Part shown: positions 48,338-60,325 of the stretch, piece after piece
Position numbering within the stretch: position 1 is the first letter of the stretch
How the letters are laid out: the number at the start of each line of letters is the position of its first letter
From: Ampullaceana balthica
Lineage: Eukaryota; Mollusca; Gastropoda; Lymnaeidae
Assembly: GCA_944989445.1 (NCBI GenBank)
Contig: CALYLW010000128.1
Coordinates: 781,001 to 845,000, forward strand
Reading direction: 5' to 3'
Length of the DNA: 64,000 nt
Program-made: the position numbers and the translations under genes
The notes under the pieces: generated by a model
Seen by the model: only the letters and a program-made list of their open reading frames with translations
Databases searched by the model: none
Told to the model about the DNA's origin: nothing

Positions 48338-48732
48338 ATTAGGGAAGCAATAGTTGAAGGGTGGTGGGTAAATAAGGGAAGCAATAGTTGAGGGTGGTGG
48401 GTAAATAAGGGAAGCAATAGCTGAGGGTGGTGGGTAAATAAGGGAAGCAATAGTTGAGGGTGGTGGGTAAATAAGGGAAGCAATAGTTGAGGGTGGTGGG
48501 TAAATAAGGGAAGCAATAGTTGAGGGTGGTGGGTAAATAAGGGAAGCAATAGTTGAGGGTGGTGGGTAAATAAGGGAAGCAATAGTTGAAGGTGGTGGGT
48601 AAATAAGGGAAGCAATAGTTGAGGGTGGTGGGTAAATAAGGGAAGCAATAGTTGAGGGTGGTGGGTAAATAAGGGACGCAATAGTTGAGGGTGGTGGGTA
48701 AATAAGGGAAGCAATAGTTGAGGGTGGTCGGT
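48338..48732. repeat. 33-bp minisatellite
   Basis: About 12 copies of a unit containing GGGAAGCAATAGTTGAGGGT then GGTGGGTAAATAA. Minus-strand frames with an 11-residue period are by-products. Confidence 0.95.
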
Positions 48733-48791
48733 ACATAACGGCGGCCATAAATAACCCATGAACCTATGATAGCGGCATGGCGTCAACTTCT

Positions 48792-49190
48792 ATAGATAAG
48801 CCTAGGACGCAATATTCTTCTGTACATAGGTTCCCAAACTTTTTCGGATGGCGACCACTTTTTATAAAAGCCACGTGACCGTGACACCCCCCCTCCCACA
48901 ATTGAAAAAAGCATTTTCAATAAGGTTTTTTAAAAAAAAATAGCTTCATAGCAAAATTTTATTTTAAGGTATGTTTAATAATTAATGTAATGGTTGAAAT
49001 TATACGTCATTAACCAACTTCCGAATGCTCGGTGACTTTTTGTTATGTCTACCTCATTATAGTGAATATTTTTTTGACCAATGTATAATTTGACGACCTC
49101 CAGAAAACACTTCGCTACCTCTTTGGGGGTCGCGACCCACAGGTTGGGAACCTGGGGTTTAGAAGGAGGTTCTTTAACAGATAAGAGTCA
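48792..49190. mobile_element. LINE/SINE tail interrupted by a hAT MITE
   Basis: The left flank GATAAGCCTAGGACGCAATA and right flank AGAAGGAGG...AACAGATAAGAG are the two halves of the GATAA-tail hairpin seen at 19520-19590. Between them (about 48825-49158) lies a MITE with ends AGGTTCCCAAACTTTTTCGG and GTCGCGACCCACAGGTTGGG, typical of hAT-type non-autonomous elements. Confidence 0.65.
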
Positions 49191-49922
49191 ATTGAAATAG
49201 GAATCCTGTCATTCTAAGGAAACTGATGGACCTGACATGTACAACTTTTGAAGGAACTTTAAATATCTCCAAATTGGTATAAGTCATTAGAAAAATACTT
49301 TAAAAATTAGAACGTGTTTTCTTTATTTAAAAAAAAAGAAACAAACACGCCCTTCATTACTTTTTATTTTGTTCAGCCACATAAAAAAGTAATTAAATAA
49401 AAATTAGATAAATACATGCGTGGGACAAACTTGTACTAGGTTTTTAAATGGCAAATACAATAATAAATCGTCTTATCTTCTTGGATTTACACATGTGTCA
49501 CATCTGTGTGTTACAACTTCTGAACTGACAGGCTATTAATCACTCTATGCTAAGCTGACCCTAAGCGCCTAGCGGAGTGTTTGGGGGGGGGCTAATAACA
49601 TTAATTTCCTATCAAGATAGTTGTAACCAATATTTGAGTTAGAGTTTAACACAGAGTGAGACCAACACTGGTTACACGGACACCCACAACTTTCCCCCAG
49701 GAGTTTTCAACATGGACCACCATTTTTTCGCACTGAAACTTGTTATTGTGTGTAACTTCTAATGTAGTGGAAACAGGTGATCGTGTGAGGACTTGTGATT
49801 TTGTGGCACTGTTATTATAATCAATGCGTTTGTCTGGATGTTATTGTGTTATGTTAGGATTAATCGTTTCAATATTTGTTTTATCGTTTCTTAATTCGTG
49901 GTGACAATGTGATAAGGTCATT
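49191..49922. other. Unassigned spacer
   Basis: AT-rich sequence with no gene or repeat that I can support. Confidence 0.4.
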
Positions 49923-50723
49923 CCTACTGGCAGAGGCGTCACTAGAGTTGGTGTCACTGGGTGCGGTATAGCTCACGGTGTCACCTATACACGACTTACC
50001 CCATAGACCTCCTCCGAGTCTACCAGTGCCAAATACCGGGAATATACAGAATCCTTGGTTACGTTTGTAAATGTAGGTCCAATTACTAGGGCTGCGGAAA
50101 TTAATGATTAATTTCTCGATTAATCGTTAAAATTTTTAACGATTAAATTTTTTTAACGATTAATCGACCCACCACTTATAAATGTATTGGAAGTCAAAAA
50201 GTAAAATATTTTGGCCAATAAATATAAACTAATTTCCGGACGATTACACGAACATTTTGGTTTTAAACATTGACTGACGTGAATGTTCAAAATGTTGATA
50301 AAGGTTATAGTGTCTGTCCATTGAGAGAAATCATTTGCCTACCATGCAATTGTCCCTCTAAGTCTAAGCTTCGTTGGTCCGTGTGCAAAGTTAAAAAACA
50401 ACAAAAAAACAACCTTGAGTGCAAAGTTGCACAACGTCCATTTTTGTGCAATATTTTACAAAATTTGCTGCGCGGTGATTCTAAACTCCTGTATGGCGTC
50501 GGTCAAATATCAGCGCAGCCGCGCTGCTTAAAGGGAAAATTGCTACTATGGTTCTAACACATCACCTGCAAACCAAACATCCTCTACAGTATCAGAAACT
50601 TCATCTGAGACAATCTAAAGCTATGTGAACATTACATCTGATCAGCTGGTTACATTGTCAATTAGACCCACTCATCACTTGAATCAAAATAATGTCAATA
50701 CACTTGTCTGATGACCACTCTCA

Positions 50724-52110
50724 TCATATTTGCTGGGCCGCCACATGTGTTCTCTGGTGGCTTATTAACGCTATTTTTGCACGAAAGAGGCGTCCGCATG
50801 TCGGACAAGAGATAGAAGCGGTCCCTTCAGGTGGGTTTTGGTTACGTTCCTTTCTGGCTCGGCGTTTTAACTTGGCAGCCTGTTGTCTATTAGCTTCACA
50901 GACAACTGCGCCATTCCATATCGTAGAGCGCCAGTGGGCTCGGTTACTGGCTGCTGCTTCCCAGGAGTCATGTCCGATGTCAAAGGCCTTCAGAGCCGTT
51001 TTAAGTGCGTCCTTGTAGCGCTTTCGTGGACCTCCGCGTGCTCTATGCCCTTTGGTAAGTTCACCATAGAAGAGCCTCTTGGGTAGGCGATGGTCGGGCA
51101 TGCGCACTAGATGCCCCGCCCAGCGTAGTTGGCTTTGCATGAGGATAGTGTGGATGCTGGGGAGTCCTGACCTGGCTAATATTTCGGTGTCTGGAACTTT
51201 TTCCTGCCATTTTATATTGATACTATTTCTAAGGCTTTTGGTGTGAAAGTGGTTCAGCAACCTCGCATGGCGTTGGTATACAATCCAAGTTTCACATGCA
51301 TATAATAAGGTGGGGAGCACTACAGCTCTGTATACTTTTAGTTTTGTTTGGGTGCTGATTCCCCTTCTGTTCCAGACACTGTCATGTAATCTACCGAATG
51401 CTGCGCTGGCCTTTGAGATTCTGGAGTTCACCTCGTCATCAATATTGGCCTTCTGGGACAGTGTGCTGCCAAGGTAGGTAAAGCGGCTCACTGTGTTGAT
51501 TTTGTTGCCGTTGATGAATATTTTAGGCTCAGTATAAAATTTGCCCGGGGCCGGCTGGTATAGCACTTCTGTCTTCTTTGTGCTGATGGTGAGCCCAAAG
51601 TTAGAGCACGCACTGGAAAATTTATCAGCACTTAGTTGCAGTTGTGCTTCGGAGCCTGCGTTAAGGGCACAATCATCAGCAAAAAGAAGTTCCAGGATGC
51701 TGTCTGATTTGACCTTTGTCTTAGCTTTAAGCCTCCTGAAGTTAAACAGACGACCATCAGTGCGATACCTGAAGTCCATGCCTACATTTCTATTCCTGAA
51801 GGCCTCTGTGAGCATGGCTGAGAACATGAGGCTGAACAATGTTGGGGCCAGAACACAGCCTTGCTTAACGCCATTTGTGACAGGGAATGGTTAAGAGACC
51901 TCTCCGTTGTCCTGGACTCGAGCCTGCATGCCATCATGAAATTGCCTTACAATGGCTATAGACTTATTTGGACACCCATACTTGGCCATAATCCTCCATA
52001 GGCCCTCTCTGCAGACTGTGTCAAAGGCTTTCGTAAGGTCTATGTAAATGGAAAATAGGTCCATATTCTGCTCTTGACACTTTTCCTGCAATTGCCTAGC
52101 TGCAAAAATC
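50724..52110 (-). pseudogene. RTE-like LINE reverse transcriptase with C-terminal zinc finger, one nonsense codon
   Basis: The minus-strand frame has IYIDLTKAFDTVCREGLWRI and GMQARVQDNGEVS, then a stop at about 51892, then PFPVTNGVKQG, LAPTLFSLMFSAML, ELLFADDCAL (FADD catalytic motif), FTYLGSTLSQKANIDDEVN, VLPTLLYACETW, QLRWAGHLVRM and a C-terminal CPTCGRLFRAKIALISHQRTH-type C2H2 finger (19 residues before the end). The stop lies exactly where a Glu codon is expected, so one substitution separates two long open parts. The N-terminal endonuclease is missing. Confidence 0.8.
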
Positions 52111-52121
52111 AGCAGTGCTTA

Positions 52122-52397
52122 TTACAAAGATAACTTAATACAACCCTCAGATAGACATAAGGATAAAAACACCTTTCTTATTCCGTATGCAAGAACAAAC
52201 ACATACAAGTTTTCCTTCTTCCCGGCCGGAATTCGGGCGTGGAATGGGTTGCCTGAAGAATCCAGGAAAACCAACACTTTATCAACATTTAAATCTCTAA
52301 TAAAAATGCAGGACTAAACACAAACCATAGATAAGCGTAGGACGCAATAATCTTCTGTATAGAAGGAGCGTCTGTAAACAGATAAGATAAGATAAGA
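52122..52397 (+). mobile_element. 3' fragment of the GATAA-tailed LINE
   Basis: It encodes the last 65 or so residues of the same protein as 18729-19512 ([40 protein letters not shown], stop at about 52316) and then the same hairpin and GATAA tail. It sits directly against the RTE-like LINE in the opposite orientation. Confidence 0.85.
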
Positions 52398-52439
52398 TTG
52401 ACTCAAATAGTTATTTTTTGGTGCAGTAATTTGGTGAGC

Positions 52440-52975
52440 TGCTTTCTAAATTTTGTTAAAAAATCGTGTGGTGATTAGCACTCAAAAAATTATTATATAA
52501 ATAGTTTGTTTAATTTTCAGGAATATTACGTATTTATCATACAAGGATAAGTTACTTGGGCTTTTGACCAAACAAAAAGTGGGTGCCGTAGGCGCCCTAC
52601 AACGTCTATTTTAAATTACTTTTTGTACATTTAAGGTATTTTAATATTACGTAATCTATCATACAAGGACAAGTTTGTTGGGCTTTTGAAAAAAAGTGGG
52701 CGCCGTAGGCGCCCTAAATAAAAGTGGGCGCCGCAGCACAACCTATATTATATACATATTTTGTGTACATTACAGGAATATTTCGTATTTATCATACAAG
52801 GATAAGTTACTTGGGCTTTTGACATAAACAATATAAAAAAATATAAAAACAAACTTTGTGTACATTTATGAAAGTTTAATATTACGTATTTATCATACAA
52901 GGACGAGTTAGGTGGGCTTTTGAAAAAGGGGGCGCCGCAGGCACCACGGCGCCGCAGCACAAACTAGTACTTGAA
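52440..52975. repeat. GGCGCC-rich dispersed repeat
   Basis: It contains three related internal blocks with TTATCATACAAGGATAAGTT, GGGCTTTTGA and GTGGGCGCCGTAGGCGCC, in inverted orientation to the copy at about 5188-5620 (shared TTAAAAAATCGTGTGGTGAT). Confidence 0.65.
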
Positions 52976-53067
52976 TACAACAGATTATTTCGTGTGAAAA
53001 TAATTTCGTATTAAAGGAAATTTAAAAAATGTACCTATACTCAAGAAAATTAAGTTTCTTAGAGCAG

Positions 53068-53370
53068 TGCTTCTCAGACTTTTTAGTCTAGTGGACCAGC
53101 AGAAAATATTTCATTGCACCAGGGATCGATGAACTATTTTCACTGTAAGCCCTACTGACGTGGTAGCGAAATGTTATTTATTTTATTTGTTTAATTTTAC
53201 GTGCTTATTATCGAATAAATTGACATTTTCTATAGGGTTAGTATTATTGGTTGCAAATAAGGGATTTCAATTATATTTTTCTGTCCTTTCTTGATAACTT
53301 CTGCGGACCGGCAGCGGATGGCCCACGGACTGGCATCGATCTGCGGACCACCGTTTTGAGAAGCACTTAG
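53068..53370. mobile_element. hAT MITE
   Basis: Ends CAGTGCTTCTCAGACTTTTT and CCGTTTTGAGAAGCACTT are inverted; TTAGAG flanks both sides. GGACCAGCAGAAAAT / GCGGACCACC blocks fit known hAT-type MITE ends. No coding capacity. Confidence 0.7.
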
Positions 53371-53587
53371 AGTACACTATCCATTTTTTCACGCTTTTAA
53401 TTAATATATATAAAATGGGGCTGTTAACGATTAAAGTAAATTTAATAGCTAACTTTTGAAAAATGAACGATACATTAATCGTTAATTTCGATTAAAGCAA
53501 AAAATTTGAATTTATGATGTCATAATTAACACTTTGTAAACGTTCTTGTTGAAAATCTAAATAACAATGGAATGTCTCCTTTATCTG

Positions 53588-53640
53588 TCATCTTATCTTA
53601 TCTATACAGACGCTCCTTCTATACAGTAGATTAATGCGTC
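53588..53640 (-). mobile_element. Short LINE/SINE tail relic
   Basis: CTTATCTTATCTATACAGAC followed by GCTCCTTCTATACAGTAGAT is the reverse complement of the GATAA tail hairpin. Confidence 0.7.
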
Positions 53641-54568
53641 TTTTAACCAACTACGCAAATAGACATTACTTGGTTCAAGTGATGAGCGGGTCTAATTGAC
53701 AATATAACCAACCGAGCTGAACAATCATTCACATTGAACTGAGGTAACTGTTATGCACAAAACGGTCTTGGCAAGGAATGGCATTATCGGATATCGGTGT
53801 TCATTAAGTTTCCACAATTGTGGAGGGTTAATGGATTCAGGAACTTACATCTCCATTTTGTAACGCAGTAATTCACCAGCAGAGCTGTCGTCATTTTCTG
53901 TCTCTGAGTAAGACTCCTTTACTGCCATTAGTTTAAAAAGCTTTTCATTTGGTTTGATAAGTAGGCGAAGTTTAGAACCATGGTAGGGCAACTTTATCAA
54001 CATTTTGAACATTCCCGTCAGTCCATAGTTTAAAACCAAAATGTGCGTGCAATCGTCAGGAAATTTATTATTTATCGGCCGCTATTTTCTATAATCTTTT
54101 TTATACTTCTGACTCCCAATAATTTTTAAGTGATGGGTCGATTAATCGTTAAAAAATAATTTAATCGTTAAATTTTTTAACGATAAATCGAGGAATTAAT
54201 AGCTAATTTCCGCAGCCTTAATATAAAACAAACCTATTAACTCAACGACGTTTAATACATACTTTTCCTCTTTAAAAAAATTTATATAGAATTATTTTTA
54301 AAAAAATTTAATTAATTTTTTTAAAAATAAAAACAATTACAAAAATCTCTTGATTTTTTTTCTGGAGAAAAATCTTACCCACCCCCACTCTGGTGGAGGG
54401 AGTAGTGAGGTGGGGTTCGTCCATGATGTCGGTATGTCAAAGCCCAGTTGGCTTTATTTCATTTAAAACAAAAGACGACGCCTTTTTTGATGTCCAGACT
54501 AAAAAGGTGCGGCTTTAAATTTTTTTGTTCTCCCAATTTGTTTTATTGTAGTTTTAGGGACTGTTTCA

Positions 54569-54940
54569 TTATTGCTTGTTAACTGATATATTTTGTATTA
54601 ATAAGTTTTCGCGTTTAACGTATTTCATTGTACTTCGTAATTTTTTTTCTAGGTGAAAAAAATTTGTCCTCTCTTTTTTTGACATAAAATCGTATATAGT
54701 AAAATTTTTGATGTTGGTGTCACGCCCCCCCCTGGTGTCCCCCAGGCGGCCCGCCCCTGCCCTCCCCCCTAGTGACACCACTGCGAGAAACACTTCCCTT
54801 ATTTTTACTTTTCTATTGTGAATATTCACATATCTGATCACTTCGGACATCAGAGCAGTATGTGATGTGTCAGGTGCACTTTGCTTTAATATCAGATACT
54901 CTTTCAGCACTGGATCATATTTAGAAAGTGTCTCAAACAT
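54569..54940 (-). pseudogene. hAT transposase fragment (DUF4371) running into a hAT end
   Basis: The first 50 or so residues (FETLSKYDPVLKEYL, APDTSHTALMSEVIRYV, VKIREVFL) match DUF4371 hAT transposases. After FLAV the frame passes into terminal repeat sequence (GGRAGAGRLGD) and is no longer transposase. The open frame is thus a chance fusion, not a functional gene. Confidence 0.65.
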
Positions 54941-55494
54941 TTCAAAAAAGTATATTTCTTAATAAGCGTTTTCGCGTTGAAAGTATTTCAATGTATTTCG
55001 TAATTTTGTATGGGTAAATAATTTTGGACATACAATCGTACACACAAACTTTTTACATTTTGGTGTAACCCCCAGTGATGGTGTCACCCGTGCGGCCCGC
55101 ACCCCCGCACCCCCTAGTGACGCGACTGCCTACTGGTATTATCTAAGTACACCACTCAAATAATGTCACATTGACATGAAGCTTTCACACCCTGGATAGA
55201 TATATTGAAGCTAAGTGTAATTTCTGATGAATGATTTGAACAGTGAGTGCATCAATTGATTAAGGATTTGAACAGTGAGGATATCATTAAGAATGCGCCT
55301 ATGTACACGGAAGCAGTTCCTGCTTCTGGCCATCACGACTGTTATGACGTGTTCTCTGTTGAGTTTATGGCAAGTGTCACGGTAGGTTGTTCATAGCCTT
55401 GATTTTCTATAAACAGTTAATATTTTACGTCTTGCCAAGGTGCCAACGATTTCAACTTCCAATCAATTGTTAAATATTGAATATGCTTGATAAG

Positions 55495-57044
55495 TAGGGG
55501 GTAGCCGGATATCCGGCATGGATATCTGGGTTTCCGGCACTATCCGGATTTGCCAAATACTTATGGCAGATCCGGGTCGGATTCGGATATCAATGTAGTT
55601 AAGAATTATTTGAAATCAATGAAATTAATTGAATAAAAGAACAGTTTTTTTTTATATTAAGGTTGTTAACGGTTAACTGGTCCTGAGATTGGGACTGTCC
55701 GGTAATAACCGTAACTTCAATTAATCGGTATAAGATTATTACCCGGAGTTCATTTTTGTGTATGTGTTAAATATAGTAAACAATCAATTTCAATAAGAGA
55801 AAAAATATTAAGTTACAAAGTTACAAGTATAGATATTACTCTACTACGTAAGATAACGTAAGAAAGGCCCATGCTGTCAACACTCCTGGAGATGTCCCAC
55901 TCGTCCCTTCTGTTCCCGAACCTTCCGTGCAAGGATCGGCCTCATCAGCCATCTGCGCACGCACAGACAACCCTCGGATGACTAGAGTGGTCCTCGTTGT
56001 ATCGACGGACGAGCGAACAAGATAACAAATTACCGTATATACTCGTTCACAAGCCGACGTTTTTTCGACAAAATCTGGGGGAAAAAGTTGGGGGGTCGCC
56101 TTACGAGTGGGTCATTAACGTATTTCTGCATGGATATTGAATATTTGTGTTGTCATTGTTGATAATCAAGGTCCTTTTCTGCATTCCACAAGATTCGACT
56201 GCTCTTCCAGAAGCTATAATATATTATTAAACATCTGCACTTATCTTATTTAATCATTTTCTTTATTTTTGTGAAATTTTTAATTTTTATATACTTTTTA
56301 AAACAAATTTTGTTTTCAACAACGAATTTTAATGTACGCGCTTTCGTCACTGTTTACCAAAGATTTTTTTTAAAATACTGGTAACTCTTGTCTAACAAAG
56401 AGCACAAAGACAAAGATAGACAGTACAAAGTAAAAAATCATGATGACTGATTTAGCTTGTAGTTTTAAAAAAAATGTGTACCATTTTGTTTAAGCTGTCC
56501 TATTACTTTTGGGGGGTCAGTTTGGGAGCGGGTTATACACTTTTAATACTTTTCTCTTCCAAAAGTGGTGGGGTCGGCTTATGAACGAACGGTCGATAGA
56601 ACGAGTATATACGGTAAATTAACTAACAGCATATTAAACCTAAATCGTCTGAATAAAATAAGAGTTTTTGTTATAGCTCTAGATGACGACTTCTTGTACA
56701 CTACACTACACACTCAGTACAACACTGTTAGCTTAGTACACACTACACAGTTCATTCAACTTCGTTCAAGTTCGTTCATTCAATTCATTGTAAAATGTTC
56801 ATCGTTAACGTTGACAGTGTCACAGACTGCCATTGGTGGAGATAGCAAATACTCTCCATATGTTGGGTAATACATATTTTAATAAATAGTATTAAATACT
56901 CAATAGAAAGTAGTAAAGTGCACCTCCTTAGCTCTTAAAATTAAATCCGGAGATATCCGGATGCGGAATCCGGATCCGGCAAATATTAGGGCCAAACAAT
57001 CCGGATCCGGAAAATAGTAAAAAACCATATCCGGCCGTCCCCTA
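55495..57044. mobile_element. hAT non-autonomous element with TTGATAAG duplication
   Basis: Ends TAGGGGGTAGCCGGATATCC and ATATCCGGCCGTCCCCTA are inverted with subterminal ATCCGG repeats, flanked by TTGATAAG at 55487-55494 and 57045-57052. No transposase is visible. Another MITE is nested at 56035-56616. Confidence 0.85.
56035..56616. mobile_element. MITE with ACCGTATATACTCG ends
   Basis: TTACCGTATATACTCGTTCA and AACGAGTATATACGGTAAAT are inverted. Inner blocks (GGGGGTCGCCTTACGAG / GGGGTCGGCTTATGAACG) extend the inverted similarity. The superfamily is not certain. Confidence 0.7.
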
Positions 57045-57189
57045 TTGATAAGTTGTGCATTCATTAAATCAAATCCCAGCTGTAGTATAATTAACACATT
57101 GACTCCAGATTTTTTCTAATATTTTAAGAGGTAAATTAGGGAAATTCTAACCATTCTTGACTATTACCTTACTCTCCACGTCCTCTAGA

Positions 57190-57440
57190 GCCTGATCCAA
57201 CTTGAATACATCCTAATCCTTATATTTTCTAAAGCCACATTCAATTTGAAGATATGCCGATCCCTATATTTTCTAAAGTCAGATTCAATTTGAAGATATC
57301 CCAATCCTTATATTTTTTTCTAAAGCCAGATTCTATTTGAAGTTATCCTAATCCCTTTATTTTCTATAGCCAGAATCAATTTGAAGATATCATAATCCTT
57401 ATAGTTATATTCTCTCAAGTCTGATTCAATCTGAAGAGTA
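57190..57440. repeat. Diverged tandem repeat of about 58 bp, four to five copies
   Basis: Units contain CCTTATATTTTCTAAAGCCA and GATTCAATTTGAAGATAT with many differences between copies, so it is older than most arrays here. Confidence 0.8.
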
Positions 57441-57588
57441 AATTTTACAGCAAAATGTACGGCTACACTATCCTGTGTAAGAACTGTTTGACATTTAATC
57501 TTTTATTGTAAAAGTGATTTTATGCCTACACATTAAAAGTAAATGTGGGTTTATTCACCTGGCGTGAGACTGTAATGATATACACGAC

Positions 57589-57826
57589 CAGGGGCGGACT
57601 GGAGCTTTAAAGCGGCCCGGGAATTATTTGCAGAGCGGCCCATCTCACTAAAATAGGCCTATGGTAGCAACTCGCCGTACAAATTCTACACCAACAAGAT
57701 ATGCCTATTAATTTGGCCAGCACTTTGCGTACAAAATGATGCTTCTACGAGAATAATATTATTATATTGAACAAAATAGGCCCACCGGGCATTGCCCAAA
57801 ACGCCCAACTGGCCAGTCCGCCACTG
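57589..57826. mobile_element. hAT-like MITE, 238 bp
   Basis: Ends CAGGGGCGGACTGG and CCAGTCCGCCACTG are near-perfect inverted repeats. Flanks TACACGAC and TAACACGA are similar but not identical, so the duplication has decayed. Confidence 0.75.
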
Positions 57827-57894
57827 TAACACGAAACAAAACAACTTAAGTACTGAATGGCAAAATTACGAGTCGATGCGTTGGTAGTGATGGC

Positions 57895-59740
57895 ACGGCA
57901 TCATCATCATCATCATAATCTATCCTTTGAGTTCCTTGTGGAACATAGGGCCTCTATCAAAGCTCGCCACTCTACGCGGTCCCTTGCCAGTCACTTCAAT
58001 TCTTCCCAGCTCTTCCCAGTTCTTCCTGCCTCATCTAACATGCTCCATCTCCATGTACGCTTCGGTCTTCCTCGCTGTAGTTTGCCCTGTTGTTTCGAAT
58101 ATAAGGCCTGCCTAGCTCAGCTGTTATCTTTCCTAAGGGTGTGTCCAATCCATCTCCACTTTCTTTTCATGATCTGTTTGTTCTACTGTTCTTTGTCCAC
58201 ACCTCTCCCACAGTTTGGAGTTTTCGACCTTGTCAAACCATTTTATTTTCAGACTATTTCTGAGGCATCTGTGAACAAAGGTCTGGAATCTATTTTTTAT
58301 TGTCTCTGTCGTTCGCCATGTTTCGGATCCATAAAGTAGGACCGTTTAAACGTTGGTGTTAAAGACCCTTACTTTTGTTATGACAGAGATGTATGTAGAT
58401 CTTCAGACCTGTTTCAGATTGGCAAAAACCTGTTGCGCCAAATTTATTCCTCGTTCGATGTCTTCATCTGTTCCCCCTGATACACTGACCACACCCCCAA
58501 GGTATACAAAGTTATTTACTTGTTCCAAGCTAAGGCTTGCTACTTGTATGCATCCATCTTGTTGGTAGTTTTTTTTTCTTAAATTTTTTTTTGAATGTTT
58601 ATATTGCGTCCTACTATTTTCCCAGTATCACTCAAGACTGTGACTTTGTCTTGTATGTCTTGAAGTCTGTGGGACAGAATGGCCAAGTCATCCACAAACT
58701 CCAAATCTTCTAGTTTTTGCATTAGGTTCCACTGGATTCCTTTTCCATAGCTTGCATAGGCTTCTTTTGTGACACAGTCTAACACAAGAAGGAACAGAAG
58801 TGGTGAAATGAGGCATCCTTGTTTGACTCCAGTTGTGACATGGAATTCATCTGTTAGTCTACCATTATGTACTACATCTACTTGGCAGGTGAAGTTTTCG
58901 TAAACATTTTGGATGATGTTAGTTATTTTGTTTGGTATTCCATAGTGCCTCATTATTGACCATATAGTTTCTCTATTAATGCTATCAAAGGCCTTTTCAA
59001 AGTCCACAAATATGGCATAGAGTGGAGATTGCCATTCAATAGATTGTTCTATAATTATCCGGAGTGTTGCTACTGGTCAATGCACGATCTTCCTTTTCTG
59101 AACCCAGCTTGTTCTTCTCTCAGGAGATCATCGCAGGCATCTTTTATTCTGTTTAGTATTGTTCTTCTAAAGACCTTACTTGGTACTGATAGTAGAGTAA
59201 TTCCTCGCCATTTCTCACGTTGTGACAGATACCAGTTCTTTGAAATTTTAATCAGTAAGCACTTTTTACTTTCTGCAGGAGGGGTTTCAGTGGACAAAAT
59301 TTTGTTGAATATACTGTGGAGTTGGTTGATGATTTCAGCTCCTCCTTCTTTTAGGACCTCGGGTGGTATGTTATCTACACCTGCTGCTTTCCCTGTCTTC
59401 ATTTAATTGATGGCCGTCCATATTTCTAATTTGGATATCTCTTCCATATTTATGTCCAGTGTTTCTCCTTTGGTCAGATCGAGTGGGTTCAGAGGGATTG
59501 GTCTGTTTAGCACTTCCTGGAAAAATTCTTTCCATCTTCTAAGCTACTCATCTATGGAGGAAAGGACTTTACCTTGTTTGTCTCGGACTGATATATTGTA
59601 CTTAGATTTCTTGCCACTCAAGAGTTTAGTTATTTTTTATAACTATTTTAGATCTCCTATTCCTGCTGCTTCTTCCGCCTGTTAAGCTAGCTTATTATAC
59701 TATGTTAGTTTATCATTCTAACCCTTAAAAATCGATTTGC
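57895..59740 (-). pseudogene. Non-LTR retrotransposon (minus copy) with ATG-rich tail
   Basis: From 59740 downwards: GDLK..ITKLLSGKKS and VRDKQGKV, then MKTGKAAGVDNIPPEVLKEG (59402), LREEQAGFRKGRSCIDQ, DFEKAFDSINRETIW (59007), TTGVKQGCLISPLLFLLVLD and LEFVDDLAILSH, where the usual FADD reads FVDD. Several frame breaks are present. The 3' end has GAGCTTTGATAGAGGCCC and an ATGATG run ending at about 57899. Confidence 0.75.
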
Positions 59741-60325
59741 TGCACTACAACTAAATGATGATAATGAAGGAAACATAGACAAAACTTGGGATAACTTCAA
59801 AGAAATTATTAAATGATCTTGCAAGGAAATACTAAAACCTGCCCCGGAAAACAAAAAACACTGGATCAGCGATGAGACATGGCAAAGAATTGAAGATCGG
59901 AAACATGCAAAACAAAAAGTGAATCAAGCCAAAACAAGAAAACATAAACAACTTACTCAACAAGAGTACCATAAAATTTCAAAAGAGGTCACAAAAATGC
60001 TTAGAAATGACAAACGAATATTTTATAATAAGCTAGCTGAACAAGTAGAAGAAGCTGCAGGAAAAGGAGATCTAAAACAGTTATACAAAATTACTAAACT
60101 CTTGAGTGGCAAGAAATCTAACTGCAATGTACCAGTCCGAGATAAACAAGGTAAAGTCATTTCCTCCATAGATGACCAGCTTAGAAGATGGAAAGAATAT
60201 TTCCAGGAAGTCCTAAACAGACCGACCCCTCTGAACCCACCCGTTTTGACCACAGGAGAAACACTGGCGAGCTTTGACAGAGGCCCTATGTTCCACAAGG
60301 AACTCAAAGGACAAATGATGATGAA
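59741..60325 (+). pseudogene. Same LINE family in plus orientation, internally deleted
   Basis: It encodes the region before the reverse transcriptase (KHWISDETWQRIEDRKHAKQ, KQLYKITKLLSGKKSN, RRWKEYFQEVLNRP, TTGETL), then jumps to the 3' tail sequence GCGAGCTTTGACAGAGGCCC ending in ATGATGATG. The entire catalytic part is missing. It lies head to head with the minus copy, giving an inverted repeat of roughly 230 bp. Confidence 0.7.

Larger units (their letters stand above)
50085..54222. mobile_element. Element with long inverted ends rich in AATCGTTAAA
   Basis: The left end TAGGGCTGCGGAAATTAATG and right end GCTAATTTCCGCAGCCTTA are inverted; similarity continues inward for roughly 190 bp (GATTAATCGTTAAAA blocks, and AACATTTTGGTTTTAAAC versus TTTAAAACCAAAATGT). 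No clear target duplication was found. A minus-strand piece at 54039-53845 (NEKLFKLMAVKESYSE, DDSSAGELLRY) could be a hAT-type transposase remnant. Confidence 0.6.
49931..55128 (-). mobile_element. hAT element with perfect 8-bp target duplication, heavily nested
   Basis: Ends CAGAGGCGTCACTAGAG and CCCCCTAGTGACGCGACTG are inverted and flanked by CCTACTGG (49923-49930, 55129-55136). A minus-strand transposase fragment lies at 54940-54800. Nested inside are an inverted-repeat element, an RTE-like LINE, a LINE tail, a GGCGCC repeat and a MITE. A second, similar right end (CCCCCTAGTGACACCACTG, to about 54792) lies inside, so two family members are joined. Confidence 0.8.

Noticed and set aside
50270..50557. 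95-residue plus-strand frame with several Cys
   Set aside because: It looked like a possible BED-type zinc finger, but the Cys/His spacing does not fit, and it lies in the inverted-repeat arm of a transposon.
54569..54800. Novel Gly/Arg-rich protein domain after the DUF4371 fragment
   Set aside because: The sequence is the terminal inverted repeat region of a related hAT read as protein.
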